NCBI GenBank assembly: GCA_037201625.1
Contig: JBBCGR010000003.1
Span: 1,798,001-1,862,000 of the forward strand
Length of the DNA: 64,000 nucleotides
Reading direction: 5' to 3'
DNA from: JAMXLO01 sp037201625
GTDB taxonomy: Bacteria; Pseudomonadota; Alphaproteobacteria; Acetobacterales; Acetobacteraceae
In this document: positions 9,122 through 18,007 of the stretch, one piece after another
How the letters are laid out: each line of letters opens with the position of its first letter
How positions within the stretch are numbered: the first letter of the stretch is position 1
Notes under the pieces: model-generated
What the model was told of the DNA's origin: nothing
Database searches by the model: none
What the model saw: only the letters and a program-made list of their open reading frames with translations
Made by a program: the position numbers and the translations under genes

Positions 9122-9256
9122 TTGGGTCTCCTCTTGGTCAGGGCCTGCCAAGTGCACAGGCGGTCGCGGCCGGGCATGCCCTACAGGCCCAGGCGCGCGT
9201 GAGGGGCGGGTGTATAGCGGCGGGGGTGGCGGATGGGAAGGCCCCAGCCGCCGCGG

Positions 9257-10114
9257 CTACTGCTGGTGGCGCCAGCGCAGCAGATAGGCTTCCAGCCGCT
9301 CGATCAGCAGGTCGATCCCCAGCACGACCAGCGAGGTCAGGATCAGCCCGGCGAACACGCCGGTGGTATCGAACACGCCTTCCGCCTGGGCCACCACGAA
9401 GCCGATGCCCTGCGCCGCGCCCATGTATTCGCCGATCACCGCGGCGACCAGCGCGAAGCCGATCGAGGTGTGCAGGCTGGAGAAGATCCACGCCATGGCG
9501 GACGGCAGGTAGACATGGCGCAGCAACTGCCGCGGCGACGCGCGCAGCATGCGCACGTTGTTGAGCAGGATGGGACTGACCTCCCGCACGCCCTGGAACG
9601 TGTTGAAGAACACCACCATGAAGACCAGCGTCACGCCGAGCGCGACCTTGGAGGCCATGCCGAGGCCGAACCAGAGCAGGAAGATCGGCGCCAGGATCAC
9701 GCGCGGCAGCGCATTGAACATGCGTATATACGGATTGAACACGGCGGCCAGCAGCCGCACGCGGGCGAAGCCGAGCCCGAACGCAACGCCCAGCGCGGTG
9801 CCGATGACGAAGGCCAGGAGAGCCTCGGTCAGCGTGGTCGCCAGGTGGATCCAGATGTAGCCGCTGACGAACAGCCACGACCAGATCCGCTCGCCGACAT
9901 CGAGCGGACGGCTGAAGAAGAACGGATCCATCAGCCCGGTGGCGGTGCCCACGTGCCATAGCAGGATGGAGCCCACAAAGACCGCGACCTGCAGCGTCGC
10001 GATCGTCCGCGGCCCGGCCTGGCGCCGTGTCGTTGCGGTGGCGAGACCAAGGTCCTCGTCGGAGGACACCGTGCCGTCGGCGGCCTCGGTGAGGCGGTTG
10101 TTCATGACGTTCAT
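9257..10114 (-). CDS. ABC transporter permease, NitT/TauT (SsuC/TauC) type
   Basis: Inner-membrane subunit of an importer for a small anion-like organic solute. 285 residues, about six membrane helices. The cytoplasmic EAA-type coupling region is ASPRQLLRHVYLPSAMAWIFSSL (about 185-208), followed by GFALVAAVIGEYMGAAQGIGF, characteristic of the SsuC/TauC branch. The last gene of a four-gene minus-strand set (dioxygenase, binding protein, ATPase, permease) with 5-22 nt gaps. Substrate not determinable. Confidence 0.88.
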   Translation of the reverse strand: MNVMNNRLTEAADGTVSSDEDLGLATATTRRQAGPRTIATLQVAVFVGSILLWHVGTATGLMDPFFFSRPLDVGERIWSWLFVSGYIWIHLATTLTEALLAFVIGTALGVAFGLGFARVRLLAAVFNPYIRMFNALPRVILAPIFLLWFGLGMASKVALGVTLVFMVVFFNTFQGVREVSPILLNNVRMLRASPRQLLRHVYLPSAMAWIFSSLHTSIGFALVAAVIGEYMGAAQGIGFVVAQAEGVFDTTGVFAGLILTSLVVLGIDLLIERLEAYLLRWRHQQ

Positions 10115-10136
10115 GCGTGTGCACCCACGGGGACCT

Positions 10137-10943
10137 TCATGCGTGTGCCCCGGCCGGGCCGAAGGCGCCGTGGTGCGGCCCCACCTCCTCGCGCAGGTCG
10201 GACCAGATCCGCCGGTACAACTCCATGAAGTCCGGCCGCATGCGGATCTCCGTCACGTCGCGCGGCCGCTCCAGGTCGACCGGATAGATGCCCTTGACGC
10301 GGGCAGGACGCGCGGACAGCACCACCACCTGGTCGGCCAGCGCGATCGCCTCCTCGAGGTCGTGCGTGATGAACATCACCGTCTTGCCGGTCTCCTGCCA
10401 CAAGGCGAGCAGTTCGTTCTCCATGATCTGCCGCGTCTGGATGTCCAGCGCGCTGAACGGCTCATCCATCAGCAGGATGCGCGGATCGACGATCAGGCTC
10501 TGTGCCAGCGCCGCGCGTTTCCGCATGCCGCCGGAAAGCTGATAGGGAAACTGGTTCTCGAACCCGGTCAGCCCCACCTTCGCCATCCAGCCCCGCGCAT
10601 TCTCGCGCGCCTCGGCACGCGGGCATTTCTGCAGCACGGGCCCGAGCATGATGTTGTCGATCACCGTGCGCCACGGCAGCAGCGCGTCCTGCTGGAACAG
10701 GTAGGCGGCGTGGCGGTTGATGCCCGTGAGCCGTTCACCGAACACGCGCACCTCGCCGGCCGGCGAGAACAGCAGTCCCGCCGCCATGTTGAGCAGGGTC
10801 GACTTGCCGCAGCCGCTGGGGCCCACGATGGTGACGAAGCTGCCGGCGGCGATCGACAGCGAGAGGTCGGTGGCCACCGTCAGCCCGCCCGACGGGGTCG
10901 CCAGGCGGATGCTGACCGAGTCGAAATCGACAGCGGGTGTCAC
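10137..10943 (-). CDS. ABC transporter ATP-binding protein, NitT/TauT (SsuB/TauB) type
   Basis: Energises the adjacent permease. Walker A GPSGCGKST, signature LSGGM, Walker B ILLMDEPFSALD, D-loop and switch FITHDLEEA are all present, so it should be active. The frame is open far upstream through the binding-protein gene. I place the start at the GTG at 10943, five bases after that gene's stop, because the protein then begins TPAVDFDSVSIRLATPSG as these ATPases normally do; this gives 268 residues. Confidence 0.88.
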   Translation of the reverse strand: MTPAVDFDSVSIRLATPSGGLTVATDLSLSIAAGSFVTIVGPSGCGKSTLLNMAAGLLFSPAGEVRVFGERLTGINRHAAYLFQQDALLPWRTVIDNIMLGPVLQKCPRAEARENARGWMAKVGLTGFENQFPYQLSGGMRKRAALAQSLIVDPRILLMDEPFSALDIQTRQIMENELLALWQETGKTVMFITHDLEEAIALADQVVVLSARPARVKGIYPVDLERPRDVTEIRMRPDFMELYRRIWSDLREEVGPHHGAFGPAGAHA

Positions 10944-10948
10944 GGCGC

Positions 10949-12055
10949 TCAATCCGCGCCAGGCAGGCGCAGTTCGCGCAGCGCCTGGCGGACGAAGACA
11001 TTTGTGTAGATCTGGTTCGGATCGACCTTGGCCGCCGCCACGTCGGGCTGGAAGGCGCTCAGCACGTCGACCGCCGCCTGCGCGCCCTTGGGGTCCACCA
11101 TGCCGTTGCCGGCCCAGGCCGGGAGGGTGTGCTTGATCGCCTCCAGCAGGATGGCCGGATCGATGCCGGCATAATTCTGCGCCGCCTGCGCGGCGATCTC
11201 CTCCGGCGTGTGGGCGTGGATCCATTGCAGGCCACGCTCGAGCGCCAGCGCCAGCCTGCGGCACTCCTCGGGATGCGACGCAATCCAGGACTGCATCGCC
11301 AGGATCGCCGGCCCCGGATAGTCGCCGCCGAACGTCTTGCGCGCCTCGGCGAGGATGCGGTTGTCCGACAGCACCACGAGGTTCGGATGGCGCGAGACCA
11401 TCGCGGTGGCGGCCGGATCGTACAGGACGGCCGCGGAGACGCCGCCCTGCTCCAGCGCCGCGATCGAACTCGGCCCGATGCCGACGCCGACCACGGGCAC
11501 CTTCGATGGATCGAGGCCGGCCTTCTTCAGCAGATACTTCACCAGGAAGTCCGACGATGCGCCGGGCGCGCTGGCGCCCACCGTCTTGCCGGCGAGGTCG
11601 CTGAGGCTCTTGATCGAATCACCGGCGCGCGGCGAGACCGCCAGCATCGCGCCGGGCAACTGCGCCATCAGGAAGATCGCCTGCAGCGGTCGTTTCTTGG
11701 CCGCAAAGTCCACCGAACGGTCGAACACCGATGCCACGACATCGGCGTTGCCGTTCATGATGGCGGTCAGCGCCAGGGCGGCGCCGTTGAAGTTGACGAT
11801 CGAGACATCCAGGCCGGCGTCCCGGAAGAACTGCATCTGATGCGTCAGCAGCAGCGGGAAGGCGTTCAGGGTGTTGCCGGCGGCAACGACCCTGAGAGGC
11901 AGTACCGCATCCGAGGCCGCCCTGGCCGATGCAGGCAGAATGGATGCCGCCAGCCCCAACGCGAGCAGGCACCGGCGCAAGCCAGAAACTCTCCGCACAA
12001 ATCCCTCCCGAGGCCAATCCCGGTGATTTCGGCCCTGTTTCTTGTTCACCACCAA
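10949..12055 (-). CDS. ABC transporter substrate-binding protein, NitT/TauT type
   Basis: Periplasmic binding protein (NMT1/SsuA-like fold), up to 368 residues. A long N-terminus precedes a signal peptide core RRCLLALGLAASILPASARA (about residues 27-46), so a shorter start inside the first 25 residues is possible. Mature part: LRVVAAGNTLNAFPLLLTHQMQFFRDAGLDV, a typical opening of the family, then GNADVVASVFDR and LAGKTVGASAPGASSDFLVKYLLKKAG. Between the dioxygenase and the ATPase gene in one operon. Candidate ligands include sulfonates or carboxylates. Confidence 0.87.
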   Translation of the reverse strand: MVVNKKQGRNHRDWPREGFVRRVSGLRRCLLALGLAASILPASARAASDAVLPLRVVAAGNTLNAFPLLLTHQMQFFRDAGLDVSIVNFNGAALALTAIMNGNADVVASVFDRSVDFAAKKRPLQAIFLMAQLPGAMLAVSPRAGDSIKSLSDLAGKTVGASAPGASSDFLVKYLLKKAGLDPSKVPVVGVGIGPSSIAALEQGGVSAAVLYDPAATAMVSRHPNLVVLSDNRILAEARKTFGGDYPGPAILAMQSWIASHPEECRRLALALERGLQWIHAHTPEEIAAQAAQNYAGIDPAILLEAIKHTLPAWAGNGMVDPKGAQAAVDVLSAFQPDVAAAKVDPNQIYTNVFVRQALRELRLPGAD

Positions 12056-12068
12056 AGAGTGCGCGCGC

Positions 12069-12935
12069 TTACTCCGCGGCGGCGTTCAGTCCCTTCAGCC
12101 AGCGGGACTTGTCTTCCATGATCGTCACCCGCCAGTGGATGCGATCCTCGTTCAGCGGATAGCCGCCGGCGGCCGAATGCAGCAGGCAGCGATTGTCCCA
12201 GATGACGACGTCGCCGACCTGCCATTTGTGGCGGTATTCAGCCTCGGGCAGCACGCTGTATTTGTACAGTTCCTCGAGCAGCACATCGGCTTCTGCGCGC
12301 TCCATGCCGACGATGTCCATGATGTGGCCCGGGTTCACGTACAGCGCCGGACGGCCCGTCTCGGGATGGACGCGCACCACGGGATGCACCGTCAGCGGCC
12401 GCTCGCGATCCGCCGGCTCCAGCATCCCCAGGTTCTTCCCCTCGCGGCCGCTGTAGCGATAGGTCGCGTTGAGATTGGCGATCCGTGCCTTCAGGGCAGC
12501 CGGCAGCGCGTCGTAGGCGGCATACTGGCTGGCGAACAGCGTGTCGCCGCCGTAGCTCGGGATTGCCAGCGCATAAAGCTGCGTCGCCTTGGCCGGTTCC
12601 TGGAGATACGGCGTGTCGGTGTGCCAGCCTTCGCCGCGCTTGGCCACCATCTCGTCGACCTTGCCGTCCGCCTGGACCTTGTTCTCGCCCATGACGGTGA
12701 GCTTGGGATACACCGGATGGCGGGTGCGCTTGGTGATGTGCGGCTCGACCGGGCCGAAACGCTCGCTGTAGTTGAGGAAATCCTCGATCCCGAGCTTCTG
12801 CCCGTGGATCACCAGCACGTGGTGATCGAGCCACGCCTGATAGATGACCTCGAAGTCCGCGTCGCTGAGGTTGGTGAGATCCACACCGAAGATCTCTGCG
12901 CCGATCAACGGCTTGATGGGTCTGACTTCGACCAT
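12069..12935 (-). CDS. TauD/TfdA-family Fe(II)/2-oxoglutarate dioxygenase
   Basis: Hydroxylates its substrate using O2 and 2-oxoglutarate; relatives act on taurine, alkylsulfates or phenoxyacetates. 288 residues. The iron facial triad is His105-Asp107 (WHTDTPY) and His253 (LLHSA), and the 2-oxoglutarate carboxylate Arg is Arg269 (HWRVTI). First gene of the minus-strand operon with a TauT-type importer, which fits uptake and oxidative cleavage of one compound, for example a sulfonate. The pairing supports but does not prove taurine. Divergent from the two GntR regulators, the likely controllers. Confidence 0.88.
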   Translation of the reverse strand: MVEVRPIKPLIGAEIFGVDLTNLSDADFEVIYQAWLDHHVLVIHGQKLGIEDFLNYSERFGPVEPHITKRTRHPVYPKLTVMGENKVQADGKVDEMVAKRGEGWHTDTPYLQEPAKATQLYALAIPSYGGDTLFASQYAAYDALPAALKARIANLNATYRYSGREGKNLGMLEPADRERPLTVHPVVRVHPETGRPALYVNPGHIMDIVGMERAEADVLLEELYKYSVLPEAEYRHKWQVGDVVIWDNRCLLHSAAGGYPLNEDRIHWRVTIMEDKSRWLKGLNAAAE

Positions 12936-13380
12936 TCCCGTTCCCTTCCGCTGCGGCGCGGTCGTCCGTGCCGCTTACTCACCGGTAGGATTAGGCGTCC
13001 GCCAGGGTCAGTGTCAAGCTCAAATGATGCATTCTCCACGATATGACAGAGGGCAAACTCTTGCCACAGCGCAATTCCGCTGGGGTTTTCTGTCATGCCG
13101 TGGATACGAACAATGCATCTTCTTCGGATGGATCGTTGGGCGCGCCGGTCGTTGCGCGACGCTGCTGCAGCGACCTGGCGCGGGCCCGCGCGGCATCGTA
13201 GCCGGCAACGCGCCGCGCGGCCATGCGGCTGGGCAAGCGCGCGCATCGATGCCACAGTCCGCCGATGCCGCGCATGATCGCATACCGGCCGCGCCAGACA
13301 GCCGACACCGGCTGGCGCGCCCGCACGTTCCGGAGGCTGTCGCGCCGCAACGCCACGGCGCATTCCGGTCCCCGGCCTCG
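12936..13380. promoter_or_regulatory. Divergent control region between dioxygenase operon and GntR gene
   Basis: 445 bp with no convincing gene: the plus-strand frame that reads through it is simply open upstream of the GntR start. It must hold the promoters for the minus-strand operon and possibly the plus-strand regulator. Two ATGCAT-centred sites (AATGATGCATTC near 13023 and ACAATGCATCT near 13110) lie in its less GC-rich part and could be regulator sites; no clear -35/-10 pair was identified. Confidence 0.4.
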
Positions 13381-14100
13381 ATGGAACTGAGCCCTCGCGA
13401 GAACGTCCTGCGGCTGCGCGCCGATGCGCTGCGACCGCCGCAGCCCGCAGTTCTGCTCGAAGGAATTGCCGAGCGGCTGCGCGAGGCGATCATCGCCGGC
13501 ACGCTGGCGCGCGGGCAGCGGCAAGGGTGCCGTGAGCTGGCGGCGACCTTCGGCGTGCCGTTCGGCACGATCCGCGCCGCCCTGCGCCAGCTTGGCGAGG
13601 AAGGGTATGTGCATTCGTCAGGCCGGACGTTCGAGGTGGCGCCGTTGCGCCTGGTCGCCCAGGAATTGTTGCTGCGACGCCGCCGGGTGGAGCATGCGCT
13701 CACCCGCAGCGCGGCGCGCCTCATCACGCCGTTCGGGCTGCGACGCCTGGAGCGGCTCAGCCAGGAGATGGTGGAGGCGCAGCTTCGCCAGGACATCACG
13801 GTCCTGCAGCGCTGCAACTATCGGTTCCATGTCTGCCTGTACCGGCATGCCGACCGGCCCGACCTGTTGAGCGAGATGCAGTCGCTGTGGTCGCGTTTCC
13901 CGTTCGACCTGATGACGACGATGCCCGACCGGTCGATCTCGGTGGTGGAGGAGCATGCGGCGGTGCTGCGCGCGCTGCGCAGCGGCAATCCGGATGCCGC
14001 CGGGCGGGCGATGCTGGAACATATCGAGCAGGGCTGGCAGCAATTCCGGCAACACTATCCGCTGCCGCGGGTCCGGCGCCATGCGGGTCTGGTCGGATGA
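13381..14100 (+). CDS. GntR-family transcriptional regulator, FCD subfamily (first paralogue)
   Basis: 239 residues. N-terminal winged helix (residues about 20-85, ELAATFGVPFGTIRAALRQLGEEGYV as the HTH), then an FCD ligand domain with the metal-binding histidines in NYRFHVCLY, EEHAAVLRAL and LEHIEQG. The start ATG at 13381 is chosen because the upstream 180 codons are unlike any regulator and out of keeping with the family. Paralogous to the next gene: they share the FPFDL/YPFDL motif and the HADRPDLL/HADMPQTL segment. Likely senses the substrate of the neighbouring transporter. Confidence 0.85.
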   Translation: MELSPRENVLRLRADALRPPQPAVLLEGIAERLREAIIAGTLARGQRQGCRELAATFGVPFGTIRAALRQLGEEGYVHSSGRTFEVAPLRLVAQELLLRRRRVEHALTRSAARLITPFGLRRLERLSQEMVEAQLRQDITVLQRCNYRFHVCLYRHADRPDLLSEMQSLWSRFPFDLMTTMPDRSISVVEEHAAVLRALRSGNPDAAGRAMLEHIEQGWQQFRQHYPLPRVRRHAGLVG

Positions 14101-14236
14101 CGTTCTGTTGGCGGGCAGCCACTTGGATGGCGGGATATTGGACAGCGCATGATAGGATTATACTTGCATCCACCGCATCGACCGCCTTTACTCGGGGAAC
14201 AGTAATGTATCGTTGCGAAGGAGCGCTGGTTCGCTC

Positions 14237-15139
14237 ATGGCTGTAGCGACCCGCCGAATTCGGACGAATGCCGCGGACGGGCGCCTGGCAGCGCGCGCGA
14301 TGCTGTCCGCCGAGACGCTGGGCTGGCCGGTAACGGCGATCCGGACCAAAGAGCACCAGGTGGCCGAGATCCTGCGCGAGAACATCTTCGCCGGCATCTT
14401 CGTGCGCGGGCAGAAGCTCAAGCAGGCCGAGATCGCCAAGACGCTCAACATCTCGATCACGCCGGTGCGCGAGGCGCTGAAGCTGCTCGAGGCGCAGGGC
14501 TATGTGCGCTGTTCCGCGCATCGCGGGGCGGTCGTCGCGCCGCTGCAGATCGACCGCATCGACGAACTCTACCAGCTTCGCATGAGCCTGGAGGGGACGC
14601 TGACCCTGGCTGCCGCGAAGCGGATCGGCGCGGCCGACATCGAGCGGCTGGCGACGCTGCATGCCGACATGGGCGTCGCGATCGAGCGCAAGACGCGGGA
14701 AACGGTGCGCGCCAGTAACTTCCGCTTCCACTATCAGCTCTACGAGCATGCCGACATGCCGCAGACGCTCGAGTTCGTGCGTGTGCTGTGGGCCAAGTAT
14801 CCGTTCGACCTGCTGAGTGCGATTCCCCGCCGCTTCGAGCGCATGGCCGCCGAACATGCCGAGCTGATCCACGCATTGCGCAGCGGCGATGCCCGCAAGG
14901 CGATGCGTGCGATGCAGGCGCATATCGAAGGCGGCTATCGCGAGTTCACCGCGACCTACGACCTGGAGCGCCCGCAGAAGGGTCCCCGAATCGTTGCCGA
15001 GCGCCCCCCGCGCGCCGCCGCCCCGCGTTCCCGCCCGACACACGCTTCAGACCGGGGCGCTTCGGACCGGGGCGCGTCCAGCCGGAACACGGCGCAGGCG
15101 GCGGACGGCGCAGCCCCGGTCACGACGGAAGAGCAATGA
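14237..15139 (+). CDS. GntR-family transcriptional regulator, FCD subfamily (second paralogue)
   Basis: About 300 residues. HTH EIAKTLNISITPVREALKLLEAQGYV (residues about 65-95), then an FCD domain with NFRFHYQLY, AEHAELIHAL and AHIEGGYREF supplying the three metal histidines. It has a low-complexity C-terminal tail (about residues 255-300) with a GASDRGASDRGAS repeat not present in the first paralogue. ATG at 14237 chosen over the TTG at 14213. Tandem regulators of this type often arise by duplication and diverge in ligand. Confidence 0.85.
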   Translation: MAVATRRIRTNAADGRLAARAMLSAETLGWPVTAIRTKEHQVAEILRENIFAGIFVRGQKLKQAEIAKTLNISITPVREALKLLEAQGYVRCSAHRGAVVAPLQIDRIDELYQLRMSLEGTLTLAAAKRIGAADIERLATLHADMGVAIERKTRETVRASNFRFHYQLYEHADMPQTLEFVRVLWAKYPFDLLSAIPRRFERMAAEHAELIHALRSGDARKAMRAMQAHIEGGYREFTATYDLERPQKGPRIVAERPPRAAAPRSRPTHASDRGASDRGASSRNTAQAADGAAPVTTEEQ

Positions 15140-15515
15140 ATTTGCAACGACGTTGTATGTGCGCGCGCGCCGTCGCGCGCATCGTCATGCGACAACCACG
15201 CGACCGATTGCGCCGCTCGCAAAGATCGTAGAACCTGCCTGGATATTTCGTGCCGCGCCGTACTGCTGGCCGACCCATCGACGCGTGGCAGACCGCGGAT
15301 ATTCGCTGCGGTGGGGCGGGGCCGAACGCTGCCGCCCGAGCCAGTGGCCGGGCGCAAAGATTGACACCTCGCCCAACTCGTCCGACGATTACGCGAGAAA
15401 CCAACAGTATCCCTCGTGTTGCCCGCTCCTTCGGCACGCGCTGAGCGCGAGCAAGGCAAGGCGAGACCCCCATCCGCCTGCTATCGCGCGGCGCAACGAC
15501 CGAGGAGCCCACCCT
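15140..15515. promoter_or_regulatory. Intergenic control region before the 507-residue unknown gene
   Basis: 376 bp without a supported gene. Near the left end TTGCAACGACGTTGTATG contains a dyad (CAACG/CGTTG) and is followed by GCGCGCGCCGTCGCGCGC, a GC palindrome. A good ribosome binding site (GAGGAG) lies at the right end, about 8 nt before the ATG at 15516. These are candidates for GntR control of the plus-strand genes; none is proven. Confidence 0.4.
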
Positions 15516-17039
15516 ATGCATCAAAGAGTCCAGTACCCGGAATCGATCGAGCCCCTGGTTCAGTTCATCGAGACCACCCCGCCCGACCAGATCGTCGACC
15601 GCACGCTGGAGAAGCTCCGCGCCGGCACCCCCTTCGAGACCATGCTGACCGCTTCGGCGCTCGCGGTGGTGCGCTCCTCGGACCTGCCGCCCGGCCATCA
15701 CGGCGGCCCGCTGCATCCCCTCGCCGGCCTGCATGCCATCACCAGCCTGGTGAACCGGCTCGAGGGCGAGGACCGGTTCATGCCGATCCTCCAGCACGTC
15801 GCATTGTCCAACAAGCACATCAACGACCCGGTCACCGGTCCGTTCTCGCTGCTCGAATTCGAGCCGCTGGATCCGACCGGCGCCATGGTCAGCCGCACCG
15901 CCGACCTCGCCGCTGACGGTGGTGGCGACGAGATCAACGCCGAAGGCATCGAGGCGGCGAAGGAAGCCTTCCTCAAGGCCTGCTCGCGCGGCGAGAGCAA
16001 CAAGGCCGACCACATCTTCCTGTGGCTCTGGGACCATGTGCCGGCGATCGAGGCGTTCGACCTGCTGATGTCGGTCGCACTGCCGAAGAACGCGCTGGAC
16101 GACCACTACTTCCTGTTCCCCGGCTATCTCTGGCGCGGCCTCGAGACGCTCGGCACCGAGCACCTCAAGGTGCTGTTCCGTCCGGCGGTGCGCTACGTCG
16201 CCCGCTTCCCGGCCCAGCGCCTCGTGCCCGAGGCCGATGATCTGATCGAGAAGCACAACCTGCTGGGCCGCGTGCTGCGTCAGCGGACCGGCGACGATGA
16301 GACGACGGCGATCGGCGAACTCGGCGAGGGCATCCGCTCCTGCAAGCGCTACGACGAGATCCCCAAGCTGATCGCCCAGGCGCTGGCCGATGGCCTGTCG
16401 CTGGAAGGCGCCGGCGAGGCGCTGTCGATCGGAGCGGCCGGCCTGTTCCTGCGCTCGCTGACCGGCAACCCGATGGATGTGCATCTGCACACCAGTTCCA
16501 ACCTCCGGCGCTACCTGCTCCGGCTCAACGGCTTCAGCATGAAGAACAAGCTGCTGACGCTGCTGCTGTGGCACACCGGGCCGGAAGTGAAGTCGACCCA
16601 GTACCGCATGGAGCCCACCGTCCAGCCGGATGAGGCCGCCGTGGCCGCCCTGCCGCACCGCTCGCAGGCAGACCTGCTGGAGGTGCTCACCCAGAGCATC
16701 TACACCCAGCCGGCGACCGACTGGTCGAAGGTGTCCAACCTGGGGATGATGCGTGCGGTGCCCGAGGTGAAGAACACCATCAACCTGGCACAGCAATACG
16801 TGAACCTGCGCTACGACCCGCAGGTGCTGATCGACCGGCTGGCCGAGATCGTCTGCCACGACAACTTCACCGAGATGCATGCCTTCAAGCATCATCAGGC
16901 GGTCGTGGAGGAGTACCACAACACGCGTGAGCCGTGGCGCTGGATGCACCTGGTTTGCGGCTGCCAGGCTGCGGCCATCTCCTTCGGCAAGAACATGGCT
17001 GTGTATGAGGAGATCCTGGACCTGATGCACGCCGCGTAG
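15516..17039 (+). CDS. Uncharacterised 507-residue histidine-rich protein
   Basis: Not recognised. The protein looks soluble and mostly helical, with no signal peptide or membrane segment. Histidine-rich blocks stand out: PPGHHGGPLHPLAGLHA (residues about 56-73), SNKHIND, ADHIFLWLWDH, LDDHYFLFPGY, and near the C-terminus FKHHQAVVEEYHNTREPWRWMHLVCGCQAA. Such spaced His with Asp/Glu suggest a metal-dependent enzyme, but no known signature is complete. The start at 15516 follows GAGGAG. Only 24 bp separate it from the LLM monooxygenase gene, so the two are probably one operon, divergent from the TauD/ABC operon and preceded by two GntR genes. Confidence 0.85.
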   Translation: MHQRVQYPESIEPLVQFIETTPPDQIVDRTLEKLRAGTPFETMLTASALAVVRSSDLPPGHHGGPLHPLAGLHAITSLVNRLEGEDRFMPILQHVALSNKHINDPVTGPFSLLEFEPLDPTGAMVSRTADLAADGGGDEINAEGIEAAKEAFLKACSRGESNKADHIFLWLWDHVPAIEAFDLLMSVALPKNALDDHYFLFPGYLWRGLETLGTEHLKVLFRPAVRYVARFPAQRLVPEADDLIEKHNLLGRVLRQRTGDDETTAIGELGEGIRSCKRYDEIPKLIAQALADGLSLEGAGEALSIGAAGLFLRSLTGNPMDVHLHTSSNLRRYLLRLNGFSMKNKLLTLLLWHTGPEVKSTQYRMEPTVQPDEAAVAALPHRSQADLLEVLTQSIYTQPATDWSKVSNLGMMRAVPEVKNTINLAQQYVNLRYDPQVLIDRLAEIVCHDNFTEMHAFKHHQAVVEEYHNTREPWRWMHLVCGCQAAAISFGKNMAVYEEILDLMHAA

Positions 17040-17063
17040 CTTCCGGCCAAGGCGACCAGCGAT

Positions 17064-17966
17064 ATGACGCTTCCCGCCATTTCGCTGGTCGCCGTTCCCG
17101 GACGGCGCCGGCAAACCATCGAGATCGCCCGCGACATCGAGCGTCGCGGCTATGCCGGTGTCTATACGCCGTCGATGTACGGCAACATGTCCCAATGCGA
17201 AGCGATGGCCTGGAACACCGAACGCATCCCGTTCGGCACCGCCATCGCGCCGATCTATGCCCGCACCGTGCTGGACTTCGCCCAGAGCGCGGCCTTCATG
17301 CATGAGGTATCGGGCGGGCGCTTCCGTCTCGGCATCGGCGTCGCGCACGCACCGGGCCACCAGCGTATGGGTGTCACCGTCGGCAAGCCGCTCGGCGACA
17401 CGCGCAGCTTCGTGGAGCGCCTGCGCGCGGTGGAGGGGGTGGGCGAGTTCCCGCCGATCATCATCGCGGCACTGCGCCAGAAGATGGTGGCCCTGGCAGG
17501 GGAGATCGCGCAGGGCGTGGTGTTCGCCAATGTCGCGCGCTCCCATATGGCGGCGTCGCTGGCCGCACTGCCGGCAACCAAGCGCAGCGACCCCGACTTC
17601 TTCATCGGCAACATGCTGCCGACCTGCATCAGCGATGATGTGGAGGCGGCGAAGGCCGTGTGCCGCAAGGCCCTGACCCACTACGCGTTCCTGCCCAACT
17701 ACCGGAACTATTGGAAAGAGGCAGGCTACGTCGAGGAAATGACCGAGATCGAGCGCGCCATCGATGCCGGGCGGCGCGACGAGGTGCCGCGCTATCTGAC
17801 GGACCGGTGGCTGGCCGACGTGACGCTGTTCGGGCCGGCGGCGCAGGTGCGCGAAGGAGTCGAGGCGTGGGTAGCGGCCGGCGTCACCACCCCCGTGATC
17901 GTGCCATCGTCCACGTCGGGCGGCCAACTCAAGGCGCTGGAAGAGATCTTCGCAGCGTTCGGGTAA
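17064..17966 (+). CDS. LLM-class (luciferase-like) flavin-dependent oxidoreductase
   Basis: 300-residue TIM-barrel of the luciferase-like monooxygenase superfamily, using FMN or F420. Landmarks: start LPAISLVAVPGRRRQTIEIARDIERRGYAGVYTP, then IPFGTAIAPIYARTVLDFAQSAAFMHEVSGGRFRLGIGVAHAP (the SGGRFxLGIG block), and VREGVEAWVAAGVTTPVIVP near the C-terminus. Co-oriented and almost abutting the unknown 507-residue gene, so it probably acts on a related substrate. Shorter than the three LLM proteins at 42-53 kb and from a different branch. Confidence 0.88.
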   Translation: MTLPAISLVAVPGRRRQTIEIARDIERRGYAGVYTPSMYGNMSQCEAMAWNTERIPFGTAIAPIYARTVLDFAQSAAFMHEVSGGRFRLGIGVAHAPGHQRMGVTVGKPLGDTRSFVERLRAVEGVGEFPPIIIAALRQKMVALAGEIAQGVVFANVARSHMAASLAALPATKRSDPDFFIGNMLPTCISDDVEAAKAVCRKALTHYAFLPNYRNYWKEAGYVEEMTEIERAIDAGRRDEVPRYLTDRWLADVTLFGPAAQVREGVEAWVAAGVTTPVIVPSSTSGGQLKALEEIFAAFG

Positions 17967-17970
17967 CGAA

Positions 17971-17996
17971 AAAGGGCGGCCCTGGGGCCGCCCTCG
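17971..17996 (-). terminator. Rho-independent terminator for the PRC-barrel gene
   Basis: GGGCGGCC/GGCCGCCC stem with a 4-nt loop, followed on the minus strand by TTTTT. Lies just after the minus-strand stop at 18008. It may also stop the convergent plus-strand LLM transcript, although the T-run is poor in that direction. Confidence 0.75.
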
Positions 17997-18007
17997 CGTT
18001 TGCCGGA

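Noticed and set aside
12844..13380. A 418-residue regulator starting at 12844
   Set aside because: The first 180 codons have no regulator-like sequence, overlap the dioxygenase gene on the other strand and lack a ribosome site; the GntR start at 13381 fits the family.
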